Shown one piece after another: positions 5,523 through 11,231 of a stretch of 11,231 bases of DNA (position 1 is the first letter of the stretch; every line of letters starts with the position of its first letter). The translations under genes and the position numbers were made by a program. Origin of the DNA: Pseudomonadota bacterium (GTDB lineage: Bacteria > Pseudomonadota > Alphaproteobacteria > Sphingomonadales > Sphingomonadaceae); assembly GCA_030271565.1 (NCBI GenBank), contig JARXKR010000005.1:17454-28684 (forward strand), written 5' to 3'. A model generated the notes under the pieces. It saw only the letters and a list, made by a program, of their open reading frames with translations. It searched no databases and was not told the DNA's origin.

Positions 5523-6922
5523 CAGCCGCGCGGCACCGCGTGCGCCGCGACATATTCTGCCACTGCGTCGTAACCGCCCGGCAGTTCGACCATCCGTTCC
5601 TCGCGCTCGAACAGATCGCCGATCCGCGCCGGCAGGATCGGGCGCTGTCCGGTCGCGCGCTCAACCGCATCGCGAAACTTGGCCGGGTGCGCGGTGGCGA
5701 GCGTGACCACCGGGATGTGTGGGTCGATACCCGCTTCCCGCGCGGCGTGGAGCCCGATCGCGGTGTGCGGATCGAGCAGCTCGCCGGTCTCCTCCCACGC
5801 CCAGCGCAGCGCCTGGGTCATCTGGTCGGCATCGGCCCGCGCGCTGGAGAACAGCTTGGCTGCGCCCTCTCTCTGGGCATTGGTCAACTGCATTGCCTTG
5901 GTCGATTCGAAGCCTGCCATCTGAGCTGCCAGCGCCGGACCGTCGCGCCCGCCAAGATCGAACAGCAGCCGTTCGAAGTTCGATGAAACCTGGATGTCCA
6001 TCGACGGCGCGGCGGTCGGCGTGACCGTGCCGGCCGAATAGTCGCCCGAAGTCAGTGCGCGGTGGAGGATATCGTTGACATTGGTCGCGACCACCAGCCG
6101 GTGGATCGGCAAGCCCATCTGCGCTGCGACATAGCCTGCGAACACATCGCCAAAATTGCCGGTCGGCACGGCGAAGGCCACCTCGCGGCGCGGCGCACCT
6201 AATTGCAGCGCGGCGGCGAAGTAATAGACCACTTGCGCCATCAGCCGCGCCCAGTTGATCGAATTGACCGCCCCGATTGCGAAACGCCCGGTCATCGCGG
6301 GATCATTGAACATCCGCTTCACCACCGCCTGGGCATCGTCGAACGTGCCCTCCACCGCGAGGTTGTGGACGTTGGGGCTGAGCACCGTGGTCATCTGGCG
6401 GCGCTGAACGTCCGATACCCGGCCCTTGGGGTGGAGCATGAAGATATCGATGTGAGCGCGCCCCGCCACCGCATCGATCGCTGCCGAGCCGGTGTCGCCC
6501 GAAGTTGCCCCGACGATGGTCAGTGGATCACCGCCACGCGCGAGGAATTCCTCGAATAGCAGCCCAAGCAATTGCAGCGCCACATCCTTGAACGCGAGCG
6601 TCGGGCCGTGGAACAGTTCGAGCAGCCAGTGCTGCTGGTCGAGCTGCTTGAGCGGGGTGACAGCTGCATGCGCGAAGCGGCCATAAGCTTGCGCAGTCAG
6701 CTCGCGCAGCTTTTCCGGTGTCAGGCTAACCCCGACGAACGGCTGCATCACCCGCGCGGCGAGTTCGGCGTAAGGCAAGCCCGCCATCGCGGCGATCTCG
6801 CCCTCGCTGAACTTGGGCCATTCGCGCGGGACGTACAGCCCGCCGTCGCTGGCAAGGCCCGCAAGTGTCGCGCCGGCAAAATCGAGCACCGGAGCACTGC
6901 CGCGGGTGGAGACGTAATCCAT
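5522..6922 (-). CDS. thrC: Threonine synthase
   Basis: PLP-dependent enzyme that converts O-phospho-L-homoserine to L-threonine and phosphate, the last step of threonine synthesis, in the cytoplasm. The protein has 466 residues (family 430-470). It begins MDYVSTRGSAP, a standard ThrC start. The PLP-binding lysine is K112 in FHGPTLAFKDVALQ. The phosphate-gripping glycine loop is GATSGDTGSAAI. VPTGNFGDVFAGYVA and VATNVNDIL are further ThrC signatures. The frame is open far upstream (to 7369), but that region overlaps surf1 and element D, and ThrC similarity starts at the ATG at 6922. No clear Shine-Dalgarno precedes it. It follows surf1 by 149 bp and overlaps the methyltransferase start by one base, so it is likely co-transcribed with the oxidase-assembly genes. 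Confidence 0.97.
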   Translation of the reverse strand: MDYVSTRGSAPVLDFAGATLAGLASDGGLYVPREWPKFSEGEIAAMAGLPYAELAARVMQPFVGVSLTPEKLRELTAQAYGRFAHAAVTPLKQLDQQHWLLELFHGPTLAFKDVALQLLGLLFEEFLARGGDPLTIVGATSGDTGSAAIDAVAGRAHIDIFMLHPKGRVSDVQRRQMTTVLSPNVHNLAVEGTFDDAQAVVKRMFNDPAMTGRFAIGAVNSINWARLMAQVVYYFAAALQLGAPRREVAFAVPTGNFGDVFAGYVAAQMGLPIHRLVVATNVNDILHRALTSGDYSAGTVTPTAAPSMDIQVSSNFERLLFDLGGRDGPALAAQMAGFESTKAMQLTNAQREGAAKLFSSARADADQMTQALRWAWEETGELLDPHTAIGLHAAREAGIDPHIPVVTLATAHPAKFRDAVERATGQRPILPARIGDLFEREERMVELPGGYDAVAEYVAAHAVPRG

Positions 6923-6976
6923 GCGAGGGCCGTTAGCGGTCGGTGTCACGACTGGCAAGAACTGCACCCTTCCCCT

Positions 6977-7060
6977 CGTCATTGCGAGGAGCGAAGCGAC
7001 GAAGCAATCCAGAGCGTCGCGCACTGCACTCTGGATTGCTTCGCTGCGCTCGCAATGACG
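6977..7060. repeat. Palindromic element D between surf1 and thrC
   Basis: Inverted repeat with arms 6977-7014 and 7029-7060. The outer 12 bp (CGTCATTGCGAG) and inner 14 bp (GAAGCAATCCAGAG) of the two arms are perfect complements; between them the left arm has 12 bp and the right arm 6 bp that do not pair fully. The loop is 7015-7028. The sequence is unlike elements A, B, C and E and belongs, from memory, to a very widespread dispersed repeat whose translated form (such as LRHCERSEAI) turns up in many predicted proteins. It fills most of the surf1-thrC gap and ends 54 bp before the thrC ATG, so the transcript leader of thrC would carry a long hairpin. Confidence 0.85.
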
Positions 7061-7071
7061 AAGTGAGTAGG

Positions 7072-7662
7072 CTAAGCTTGGAGCCGCTTGCGCAGCGCCA
7101 GGCCATAAATCACCAGCGCGGTGAGCGCGAACAGGAACCACTGGATCGCGTAGGACCAATGGTTGTTGGGCAAGTCCTTGGGATCGGGCCGGGCATTGGC
7201 CGCTAGCCCGGCGAGCGGCGGATCGGCCACCACCCGCACCCCGGTCTTGCCCATCGGCGCGATGATCCCCGCGACCGGGCCGCCCTGCCATTGCGGCGGT
7301 GCGGGATTGCTCGACCAACCGAGCGTCACATTCACGGGCACGCTGGCTCCATTTGTGGGCGCCTGGCACTGAACCGTATGCGCGATCCCGCTTTCTCCAT
7401 TGGCGCTAAGCCCGGCGATGCCCAATTGCGCGGTCACATTGCCGCAAGTGAAAGCAGTGTGCCGGTACAGCACCGCATCGCGATCTCCGCCAAATTGCGC
7501 AGGCTGCACATCGGCCGAGTAGCTTTCCGCCGCCGCATAGCGCACCAGCAACGCCTCTTTCTGGTGCATCCGGTCGATCTGCCAGAACCCCAGCCGGATC
7601 ATTATCCCGACAGCGATCAGGACCACGATCGTGGGTATAACCGGAATGCGCTGTGCCATCAT
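7072..7662 (-). CDS. SURF1 family cytochrome c oxidase assembly protein
   Basis: Membrane protein that assists assembly of cytochrome c oxidase, thought to help insert heme a into subunit I. The protein has 196 residues, shorter than many SURF1 proteins (230-250). It has the classical two-helix layout: an N-terminal membrane helix at about 7-25 followed by LGFWQIDRMHQKEALL, and a C-terminal helix in NNHWSYAIQWFLFALTALVIYGLALRKR, with a periplasmic loop between. The loop has two cysteines (73 and 99) that might form a disulfide. Two ATGs are adjacent (7662 and 7659); the Shine-Dalgarno AAGGA (7666-7670) suits either, with slightly better spacing to the second. It lies directly downstream of ctaE, as in many alphaproteobacterial cox clusters, with a stem-loop in the gap. 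Confidence 0.93.
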   Translation of the reverse strand: MMAQRIPVIPTIVVLIAVGIMIRLGFWQIDRMHQKEALLVRYAAAESYSADVQPAQFGGDRDAVLYRHTAFTCGNVTAQLGIAGLSANGESGIAHTVQCQAPTNGASVPVNVTLGWSSNPAPPQWQGGPVAGIIAPMGKTGVRVVADPPLAGLAANARPDPKDLPNNHWSYAIQWFLFALTALVIYGLALRKRLQA

Positions 7663-7679
7663 GTTTCCTTAAACGAACA

Positions 7680-7708
7680 GGGCAGCCGCGGTCTTCCCGG
7701 GGCTGCCC
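7680..7708 (-). terminator. Stem-loop after ctaE, possible terminator or attenuator
   Basis: Perfect 8-bp stem (7680-7687 GGGCAGCC with 7701-7708 GGCTGCCC), extended by three more pairs inside after one mismatch, with a 5-nt loop. It lies 27 nt beyond the ctaE stop. In the direction of the genes (minus strand) the stem is followed by TGTTCGTTT, an imperfect U-rich tail; in the other direction it is followed by five T residues. It may partly end ctaE transcripts so that surf1 and thrC are made in smaller amounts, or only stabilise the 3' end. Confidence 0.5.
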
Positions 7709-7734
7709 TTTTTCGTAACCGCTTTTGCCGAAGC

Positions 7735-8556
7735 TTACTCGACCGCAAAGCCCCAGTTGCCCCACACGTAGATGCACAGGAACAGGAACAGCCAGACCAC
7801 GTCGACGAAGTGCCAGTACCACGCCGCCGCTTCGAAGCCGAAGTGCTGGCGCGGGGTGAAGTCGCCGTTGTAGGTGCGCTTGAGGCAGACCATCAGGAAG
7901 ATCGTGCCGATGATCACGTGGAAGCCGTGGAAGCCCGTCGCCATGTAGAACGCCGAGCCATAGGTGTTCTGGCCGAACGCGAACGGCGCGTGAATGTACT
8001 CGTAGGCCTGCAACGAGGTGAACAGCATGCCGAGCAGGATCGTCGCCCACAGCCCGGTCTTGAGGCCATTACGATCGCCGTGGATCAGCGCGTGGTGCGC
8101 CCAGGTCACCGTGGTGCCCGAGCATAGCAGGATCAGCGTGTTGAGCAGCGGCAGGTCGAACGCGTTCATCACCGCTTCGAGCGCCTTGGGCGGCCATTGT
8201 CCGCCAACCACGTCGGAAATGGTCGAGGGGAACAGCGAAAAGTCGAAGAACGACCAGAACCAGCCGACGAAGAACATGACTTCGGAAGCGATAAACAGGA
8301 TCATCCCGTAGCGCAGGTGCAGCTGCACCACCGGGGTGTGATGGCCCTGGTGCGCCTCAGCCACGACCTTGGTCCACCACTGCCACATCGTGAACAGAAT
8401 GCCGGCGATGCCGAGCGGGAAGACGAACCGTCCCGCAGTCAACCCATGCATGAACAGCACCAGCCCGCTGGTCATCGTCAGTGCGGAAACCGCGCCCATG
8501 AACGGCATGATATCGGGATCGAGGATATGGTACTGATGGTTCTTGGTGCCGGCCAT
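7735..8556 (-). CDS. ctaE: Cytochrome c oxidase subunit III
   Basis: Subunit III (CtaE/CoxC) of the aa3-type cytochrome c oxidase, an integral membrane protein that stabilises the complex and supports proton uptake near subunit I. The protein has 273 residues with about seven hydrophobic segments. Landmarks: HQYHILDPDIMPF near the N-terminus; LRYGMILFIASEVMFFVGWFW, with the conserved membrane glutamate at 92; TVTWAHHAL; GFHGFHVIIGT; and the C-terminal YWHFVDVVWLFLF. All fit family COX3. The ATG at 8556 starts MAGTKNHQYH, a usual alphaproteobacterial start, with AGGGA upstream as a likely ribosome binding site. A 70-bp gap separates it from ctaG, with no obvious promoter. A quinol oxidase subunit III is less likely given the ctaB/ctaG/surf1 neighbours. 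Confidence 0.97.
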   Translation of the reverse strand: MAGTKNHQYHILDPDIMPFMGAVSALTMTSGLVLFMHGLTAGRFVFPLGIAGILFTMWQWWTKVVAEAHQGHHTPVVQLHLRYGMILFIASEVMFFVGWFWSFFDFSLFPSTISDVVGGQWPPKALEAVMNAFDLPLLNTLILLCSGTTVTWAHHALIHGDRNGLKTGLWATILLGMLFTSLQAYEYIHAPFAFGQNTYGSAFYMATGFHGFHVIIGTIFLMVCLKRTYNGDFTPRQHFGFEAAAWYWHFVDVVWLFLFLCIYVWGNWGFAVE

Positions 8557-8626
8557 GATGCTTTCGGTCCCTGTCGTTCAAAACAACCAGCGAACACGGC
8601 CCGCCGGCGCAAATTTCAACCCGCCC

Positions 8627-9250
8627 TTATCGCGCCGTCTGCGGATGGTCCAGTGTCTTTGAGGCAGCTTTCACCGGCGCCGCAGCAGGCGCGCCGCGAT
8701 TGGCTGTGTCGTGAAACGTATAGCTCAACGTGATCTGGGTGGTGCCCTTGGTTTCGCTGTCCTTGAGGATCGCCGGATCGACATAGTAGAGCACCGGCAT
8801 GCGCACCTTTTCGTGAGGCTTCAGGGTTTGCTGGTTAAAGCAGAAACACTGGATTTTCTTGAAGTAGAGCCCGGCGGACTCGGGCTCGACATTGAAGCTG
8901 GCGATCCCGGTAATCGGATGGTCGGAAAGGTTCTCGGCGGTGAAATAGGCGATCTTGCGTTCGCCGATGCGCATGTCCTCGGTCACCTGCTCGGGGCCGA
9001 AGCGCCACGGCATCCGGCTTTCGACATTGCCATCGAAGCGCACCGAGATGCGCTGCGCGGCCACCGCCACTCCGCCCGCTTCGGCCGCGCTGGCGCGCTG
9101 AGTGGTCCCGCCGAACCCCGTCGCAGCACAAAACATCCGGTACAGCGGCACTGCGGCAAAACCCATGCCAAGCATGAACAGCGCGAAGGCCAAAGCCATC
9201 AGCCCGACCTTGCGGTTGAGCTTGAGATTTGGGGTGACGATGGAGGCCAC
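8627..9250 (-). CDS. ctaG: Cytochrome c oxidase assembly protein CtaG (Cox11)
   Basis: Copper chaperone that delivers copper to the CuB site of oxidase subunit I. The protein has 207 residues (family about 190-210). It has one N-terminal membrane helix (about 14-35) ending VPLYRMFCAATGFGGTTQ, with the conserved cysteine at 41, then a periplasmic beta domain with the copper-binding motif QCFCFNQQTL (C135 and C137). LYFKKIQCFCF and PVLYYVDP are typical Cox11 stretches. The last 20-25 residues are an Ala/Pro-rich tail. The start is GTG at 9250, only 2 nt after the stop of the small membrane protein gene (9253-9255); no ATG gives the expected N-terminus. This places it in the usual ctaB - small protein - ctaG - ctaE order. 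Confidence 0.96.
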   Translation of the reverse strand: MASIVTPNLKLNRKVGLMALAFALFMLGMGFAAVPLYRMFCAATGFGGTTQRASAAEAGGVAVAAQRISVRFDGNVESRMPWRFGPEQVTEDMRIGERKIAYFTAENLSDHPITGIASFNVEPESAGLYFKKIQCFCFNQQTLKPHEKVRMPVLYYVDPAILKDSETKGTTQITLSYTFHDTANRGAPAAAPVKAASKTLDHPQTAR

Positions 9251-9252
9251 GT

Positions 9253-9381
9253 TCAGGGCATCCGCTTGACGATAGTGATCGCAAAGAACAGCACCGCGAG
9301 GCCGAACAGAACCAAAGCCAGCGCGCGGTTGCGGCCCTTGATGATGCGTGCACGTTCAGTGTTGGGATCAAGCTCGGTCAT
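9253..9381 (-). CDS. 42-residue membrane protein of the oxidase cluster
   Basis: A very short gene: ATG at 9381, TGA at 9253-9255. The product starts MTELDPNTERARIIKGRNRA and ends VKRMP. Residues 1-19 are charged with several arginines. Residues 20-37 (LALVLFGLAVLFFAITIV) make one membrane helix, followed by a short basic end. This predicts a single-span protein with a basic cytoplasmic N-terminus. It sits 6 nt after the ctaB stop and 2 nt before the ctaG start, so it is clearly part of the operon. Small single-helix proteins of similar shape are found at this position in other alphaproteobacterial cox operons, sometimes labelled CoxF-like. A structural or assembly role in cytochrome c oxidase is inferred from position only. 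Confidence 0.82.
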   Translation of the reverse strand: MTELDPNTERARIIKGRNRALALVLFGLAVLFFAITIVKRMP

Positions 9382-9387
9382 GGGTAT

Positions 9388-10299
9388 TCATCCAAGAATA
9401 AAGCGGTCAGCCACCAGCGCGGCAAACAGCGCGAACAGGTAGATTATGGAGAAGCCGAACAGCCGCTTTTCGGCGCGCATGTCGGCGTCGTTGTCCGGAG
9501 TGCGAAAGGTCGCGACACGCAAACTGAGTATCAGGAACGCGGCACCGAGCAACAGGGCCGAAAGACCGTATAGCCAGTGCGTGAGCCCCAGCAGGAACGG
9601 CGCGAGTGCAATCGGCAGCAGCAGCACGGCGTAAATCAGAATCTGGCGGCGGGTCGAGCGGTGCCCGGCAACCACCGGCATCATCGGGATGCCCGCGGCG
9701 GCATAGTCGGTCTCGACGAACAGCGCGAGCGCCCAGAAATGCGGCGGGGTCCAGAAAAAGATAATCGCGAACAGCAGCACCGGCATCAGCGTGATGTCCC
9801 CGGTCGCGGCGATCCACCCGATCATCGGCGGGAACGCCCCCGCCCCGCCGCCGATCACGATGTTCTGCGGGGTGCGCGGCTTGAGCCAGATGGTGTAGAT
9901 GACAGCGTAATAAACTATTGAAATGGCAAGAATGGCGGCGGCGAGCAGGCCGACGGCCAGCCCCATCACCAGCACCGAGCCGACCGATAGCGCGATCCCG
10001 AAATCGCGCGCAGCCCGTGGTTCCATCCGTCCTGCAGGGATCGCGCGGTTTGCGGTGCGCTTCATCTTGGCATCAAGATCGGCTTCCCACCACATATTGA
10101 GCGCGGCCGCTCCGCCAGCCCCGATTGCAATGCACAAGATTGCCGAGAAGCCGATTACCGGGTTGATCGAGACCGGCGCGGCCAGCAATCCGCACAGCCC
10201 GGTGAAGATCACCAGGCTCATCACCCGCGGTTTGGTCAACGACCAGAAATCGCGCCAGTCGGCGGGCAAGGGAATCGGTTGGACGGGAGCGGTGCTCAT
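9388..10299 (-). CDS. ctaB: Protoheme IX farnesyltransferase (heme O synthase)
   Basis: Integral membrane prenyltransferase of the UbiA superfamily that attaches a farnesyl group to heme b to make heme O, the precursor of heme A in the oxidase. The protein has 303 residues (family 290-310) with about nine hydrophobic segments. Landmarks: LTKPRVMSLVIFTGLCG near the N-terminus; the Asp-rich prenyl-diphosphate site in NMWWEADLDAKMKRT (N68, D74, D76) followed by NRAIPAGRM; TPPHFWALAL; and DYAAAGIPMMPVVAG. The ATG at 10299 gives the normal N-terminus. It is the first gene of the cluster inside this window. coxB and coxA, usual upstream neighbours, are absent from the next 900 bp, where element E and a hydrolase gene lie instead, so it may have its own promoter in 10300-10347. 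Confidence 0.97.
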   Translation of the reverse strand: MSTAPVQPIPLPADWRDFWSLTKPRVMSLVIFTGLCGLLAAPVSINPVIGFSAILCIAIGAGGAAALNMWWEADLDAKMKRTANRAIPAGRMEPRAARDFGIALSVGSVLVMGLAVGLLAAAILAISIVYYAVIYTIWLKPRTPQNIVIGGGAGAFPPMIGWIAATGDITLMPVLLFAIIFFWTPPHFWALALFVETDYAAAGIPMMPVVAGHRSTRRQILIYAVLLLPIALAPFLLGLTHWLYGLSALLLGAAFLILSLRVATFRTPDNDADMRAEKRLFGFSIIYLFALFAALVADRFILG

Positions 10300-10347
10300 G
10301 GCTGGCTGGCCTATAGGCGGGACGCGTCAAAGGTGAAAGTCAGATTT

Positions 10348-10463
10348 CCCCCTCCTCTTTAGAGGAGGGGGAGGGGGGTGGTGCAAGCGACGCAAAGTCG
10401 CTTCGCGAGCGCAGCTCGCGCTGCGCCACCATCCCCAAACCCCTTCCTCTGAAGAGGAAGGGG
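10348..10463. repeat. Palindromic element E upstream of ctaB
   Basis: Two near-perfect hairpins flank the unit: CCCCCTCCTCT-tt-AGAGGAGGGGG (10348-10371) and CCCCTTCCTCT-ga-AGAGGAAGGGG (10440-10463), each with an 11-bp stem. The middle holds two more small hairpins, GCGAC...GTCGC and CGCGAGC-gca-GCTCGCG (around 10386-10420). The two flanking hairpins are similar in sequence, and the arms are partly complementary over a longer distance. It occupies most of the 172-bp gap between the hydrolase stop (10472) and the ctaB start (10299). On the minus strand it could act as a terminator for the hydrolase transcript. Confidence 0.8.
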
Positions 10464-10471
10464 CTAAGCAG

Positions 10472-11231
10472 TTACAGTCGCTCCAACCAATCGATCAGCA
10501 GCGTGTTCACTTCTTCGGGGCGTTCCTGCTGGGTCCAGTGGCCGACCCCGCGCAGGACATGGCCTTCGACGCGTGGTGCAAACAGCCGCATCATCGCCAC
10601 GGGATCCTCGACCGCGCCAAATAACGTGGTTGCGGGGTCACGGGTGCCGCCGATGAACAGGCACGGCTGCTCGATCCGCTTGCCCTGCCACTGCCGCAGC
10701 CACTCGAAATCGGCTTCGTGGTTGCGGTAGCGGCCCAGCGGCCCGGCAAAGCCCGATGCTTTGAATTCGGCTTCGTAGTAGTCGAGGTCAGCTTCGCTCA
10801 GCCACGGAACCGGCAGGGGATCGGGCAGCCCATCGAGAAATTTCGCGCCGAGCGGCTTTGACCAGTAATCACCGACCGGCACATCGCCCGAGATCGAATA
10901 CATCATCCGCTGCACGAAATCGCGCGGGTCCGCCTCGGCTTCGGCCTCGGCCACGCCCGGCTCCTGGAAGTATTCCTGGTAAAAGAACCGCCCTTGCGAG
11001 GTGAAATGCTCGCGGAACACCTCGGTGAACGGGCGCTGCGGCGCACCGCTAAACGGCACCGACAGACCGGCCACCGCGCGGAAGTGCTGCGGGTGCGTGA
11101 ACGCCGAATTCCACACGATCGGCGCGCCCCAATCGTGCCCGATCAGGATCGCTTGCTCATCCGGCGATAGCGCATTGCGCAGGCCGACCAGATCGCCGAC
11201 GATCCGTTCCATCGCGTAGTCGGCAATATCT
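10472..11231 (-). CDS. Epoxide-hydrolase-like alpha/beta hydrolase, 5' end off the window
   Basis: Alpha/beta-fold hydrolase, probably an epoxide hydrolase opening epoxides to diols. The reading frame continues past the right edge: upstream of the internal ATG at 11212, six more in-frame codons (Asp-Ile-Ala-Asp-Tyr-Ala) fit the family, so the true start and the HGxP oxyanion motif lie outside. Numbered from that Met: the nucleophile is Asp27 in IGHDWGAPIVW; the lid tyrosines are Tyr78 in FFYQEYFQEPGVAEAE and Tyr162 in GPLGRYRN; the acid is Asp192 in GGTRDP; the base is His225 in GVGHWTQQERP. The FQEPGVAEAE signature and both lid tyrosines favour epoxide hydrolase over haloalkane dehalogenase. 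The substrate is unknown, and it has no evident functional link to the oxidase genes downstream. Confidence 0.92.
   Translation of the reverse strand, partial: DIADYAMERIVGDLVGLRNALSPDEQAILIGHDWGAPIVWNSAFTHPQHFRAVAGLSVPFSGAPQRPFTEVFREHFTSQGRFFYQEYFQEPGVAEAEAEADPRDFVQRMMYSISGDVPVGDYWSKPLGAKFLDGLPDPLPVPWLSEADLDYYEAEFKASGFAGPLGRYRNHEADFEWLRQWQGKRIEQPCLFIGGTRDPATTLFGAVEDPVAMMRLFAPRVEGHVLRGVGHWTQQERPEEVNTLLIDWLERL

Noticed and set aside
5540..7066. Several plus-strand open frames of 80-165 residues opposite thrC
   Set aside because: They are antisense shadows of thrC and element D, with no ribosome binding sites or recognisable domains.
6923..7369. A 149-residue N-terminal extension of the thrC reading frame
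   Set aside because: It overlaps surf1 in another frame and runs through palindromic element D; threonine synthase similarity starts exactly at the ATG at 6922.
7709..7713. Terminator for a plus-strand gene
   Set aside because: Although the T-run is on the plus strand, no plus-strand gene lies upstream; all neighbours are on the minus strand.

Overview
The window is GC-rich, tightly packed chromosomal DNA. It most likely comes from an alphaproteobacterium of the order Sphingomonadales (Erythrobacter, Novosphingobium or a relative). I infer this from the gene content, the protein sequence style (short SURF1, alanine/lysine-tailed L21), the promoter type, and dispersed palindromic repeats of a kind I associate with sphingomonads. 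Almost all genes are core metabolism or respiration. I see no phage, plasmid, IS transposase, CRISPR array, tRNA or rRNA. No stretch over 300 bases lacks a gene.

Layout, left to right. (1) 1-387, minus strand: rplU (ribosomal protein L21), running off the left edge, with a good promoter at 479-507. (2) 565-1077, plus strand: a small lipoprotein of unknown function whose stop codon overlaps that of moaE. (3) 1074-3572, minus strand: a compressed operon folB - unknown protein - moaA - moaD - moaE, with junctions that overlap or are 1 nt apart. It joins a folate-branch pterin enzyme to the first steps of molybdenum cofactor synthesis. (4) 3689-4423, plus strand: a methyltransferase-like protein with a lipoprotein signal. 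(5) 4572-10299, minus strand: the cytochrome c oxidase assembly cluster ctaB - 42-residue membrane protein - ctaG - ctaE(coxC) - surf1, followed by thrC and an RlmI-like SAM methyltransferase. ctaB makes heme O, CtaG delivers copper, SURF1 helps heme/subunit assembly, and CtaE is the structural subunit III. coxB and coxA, which usually head this cluster, are not in the window. (6) 10472 to the right edge, minus strand: an epoxide-hydrolase-like alpha/beta hydrolase, 5' end missing.

The most unusual signal is a set of five double-hairpin palindromic elements (about 80-116 bp each) at 2994-3102, 4451-4553, 5086-5166, 6977-7060 and 10348-10463. Three are intergenic. Two lie inside genes and are read through in frame, adding roughly 36 residues to the unknown protein of the folB-moa operon and roughly 27 residues to the RlmI-like methyltransferase, just ahead of its SAM-binding motif. 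This resembles the protein-coding palindromic elements known from Rickettsia. I found no previously undescribed defence or mobile system.
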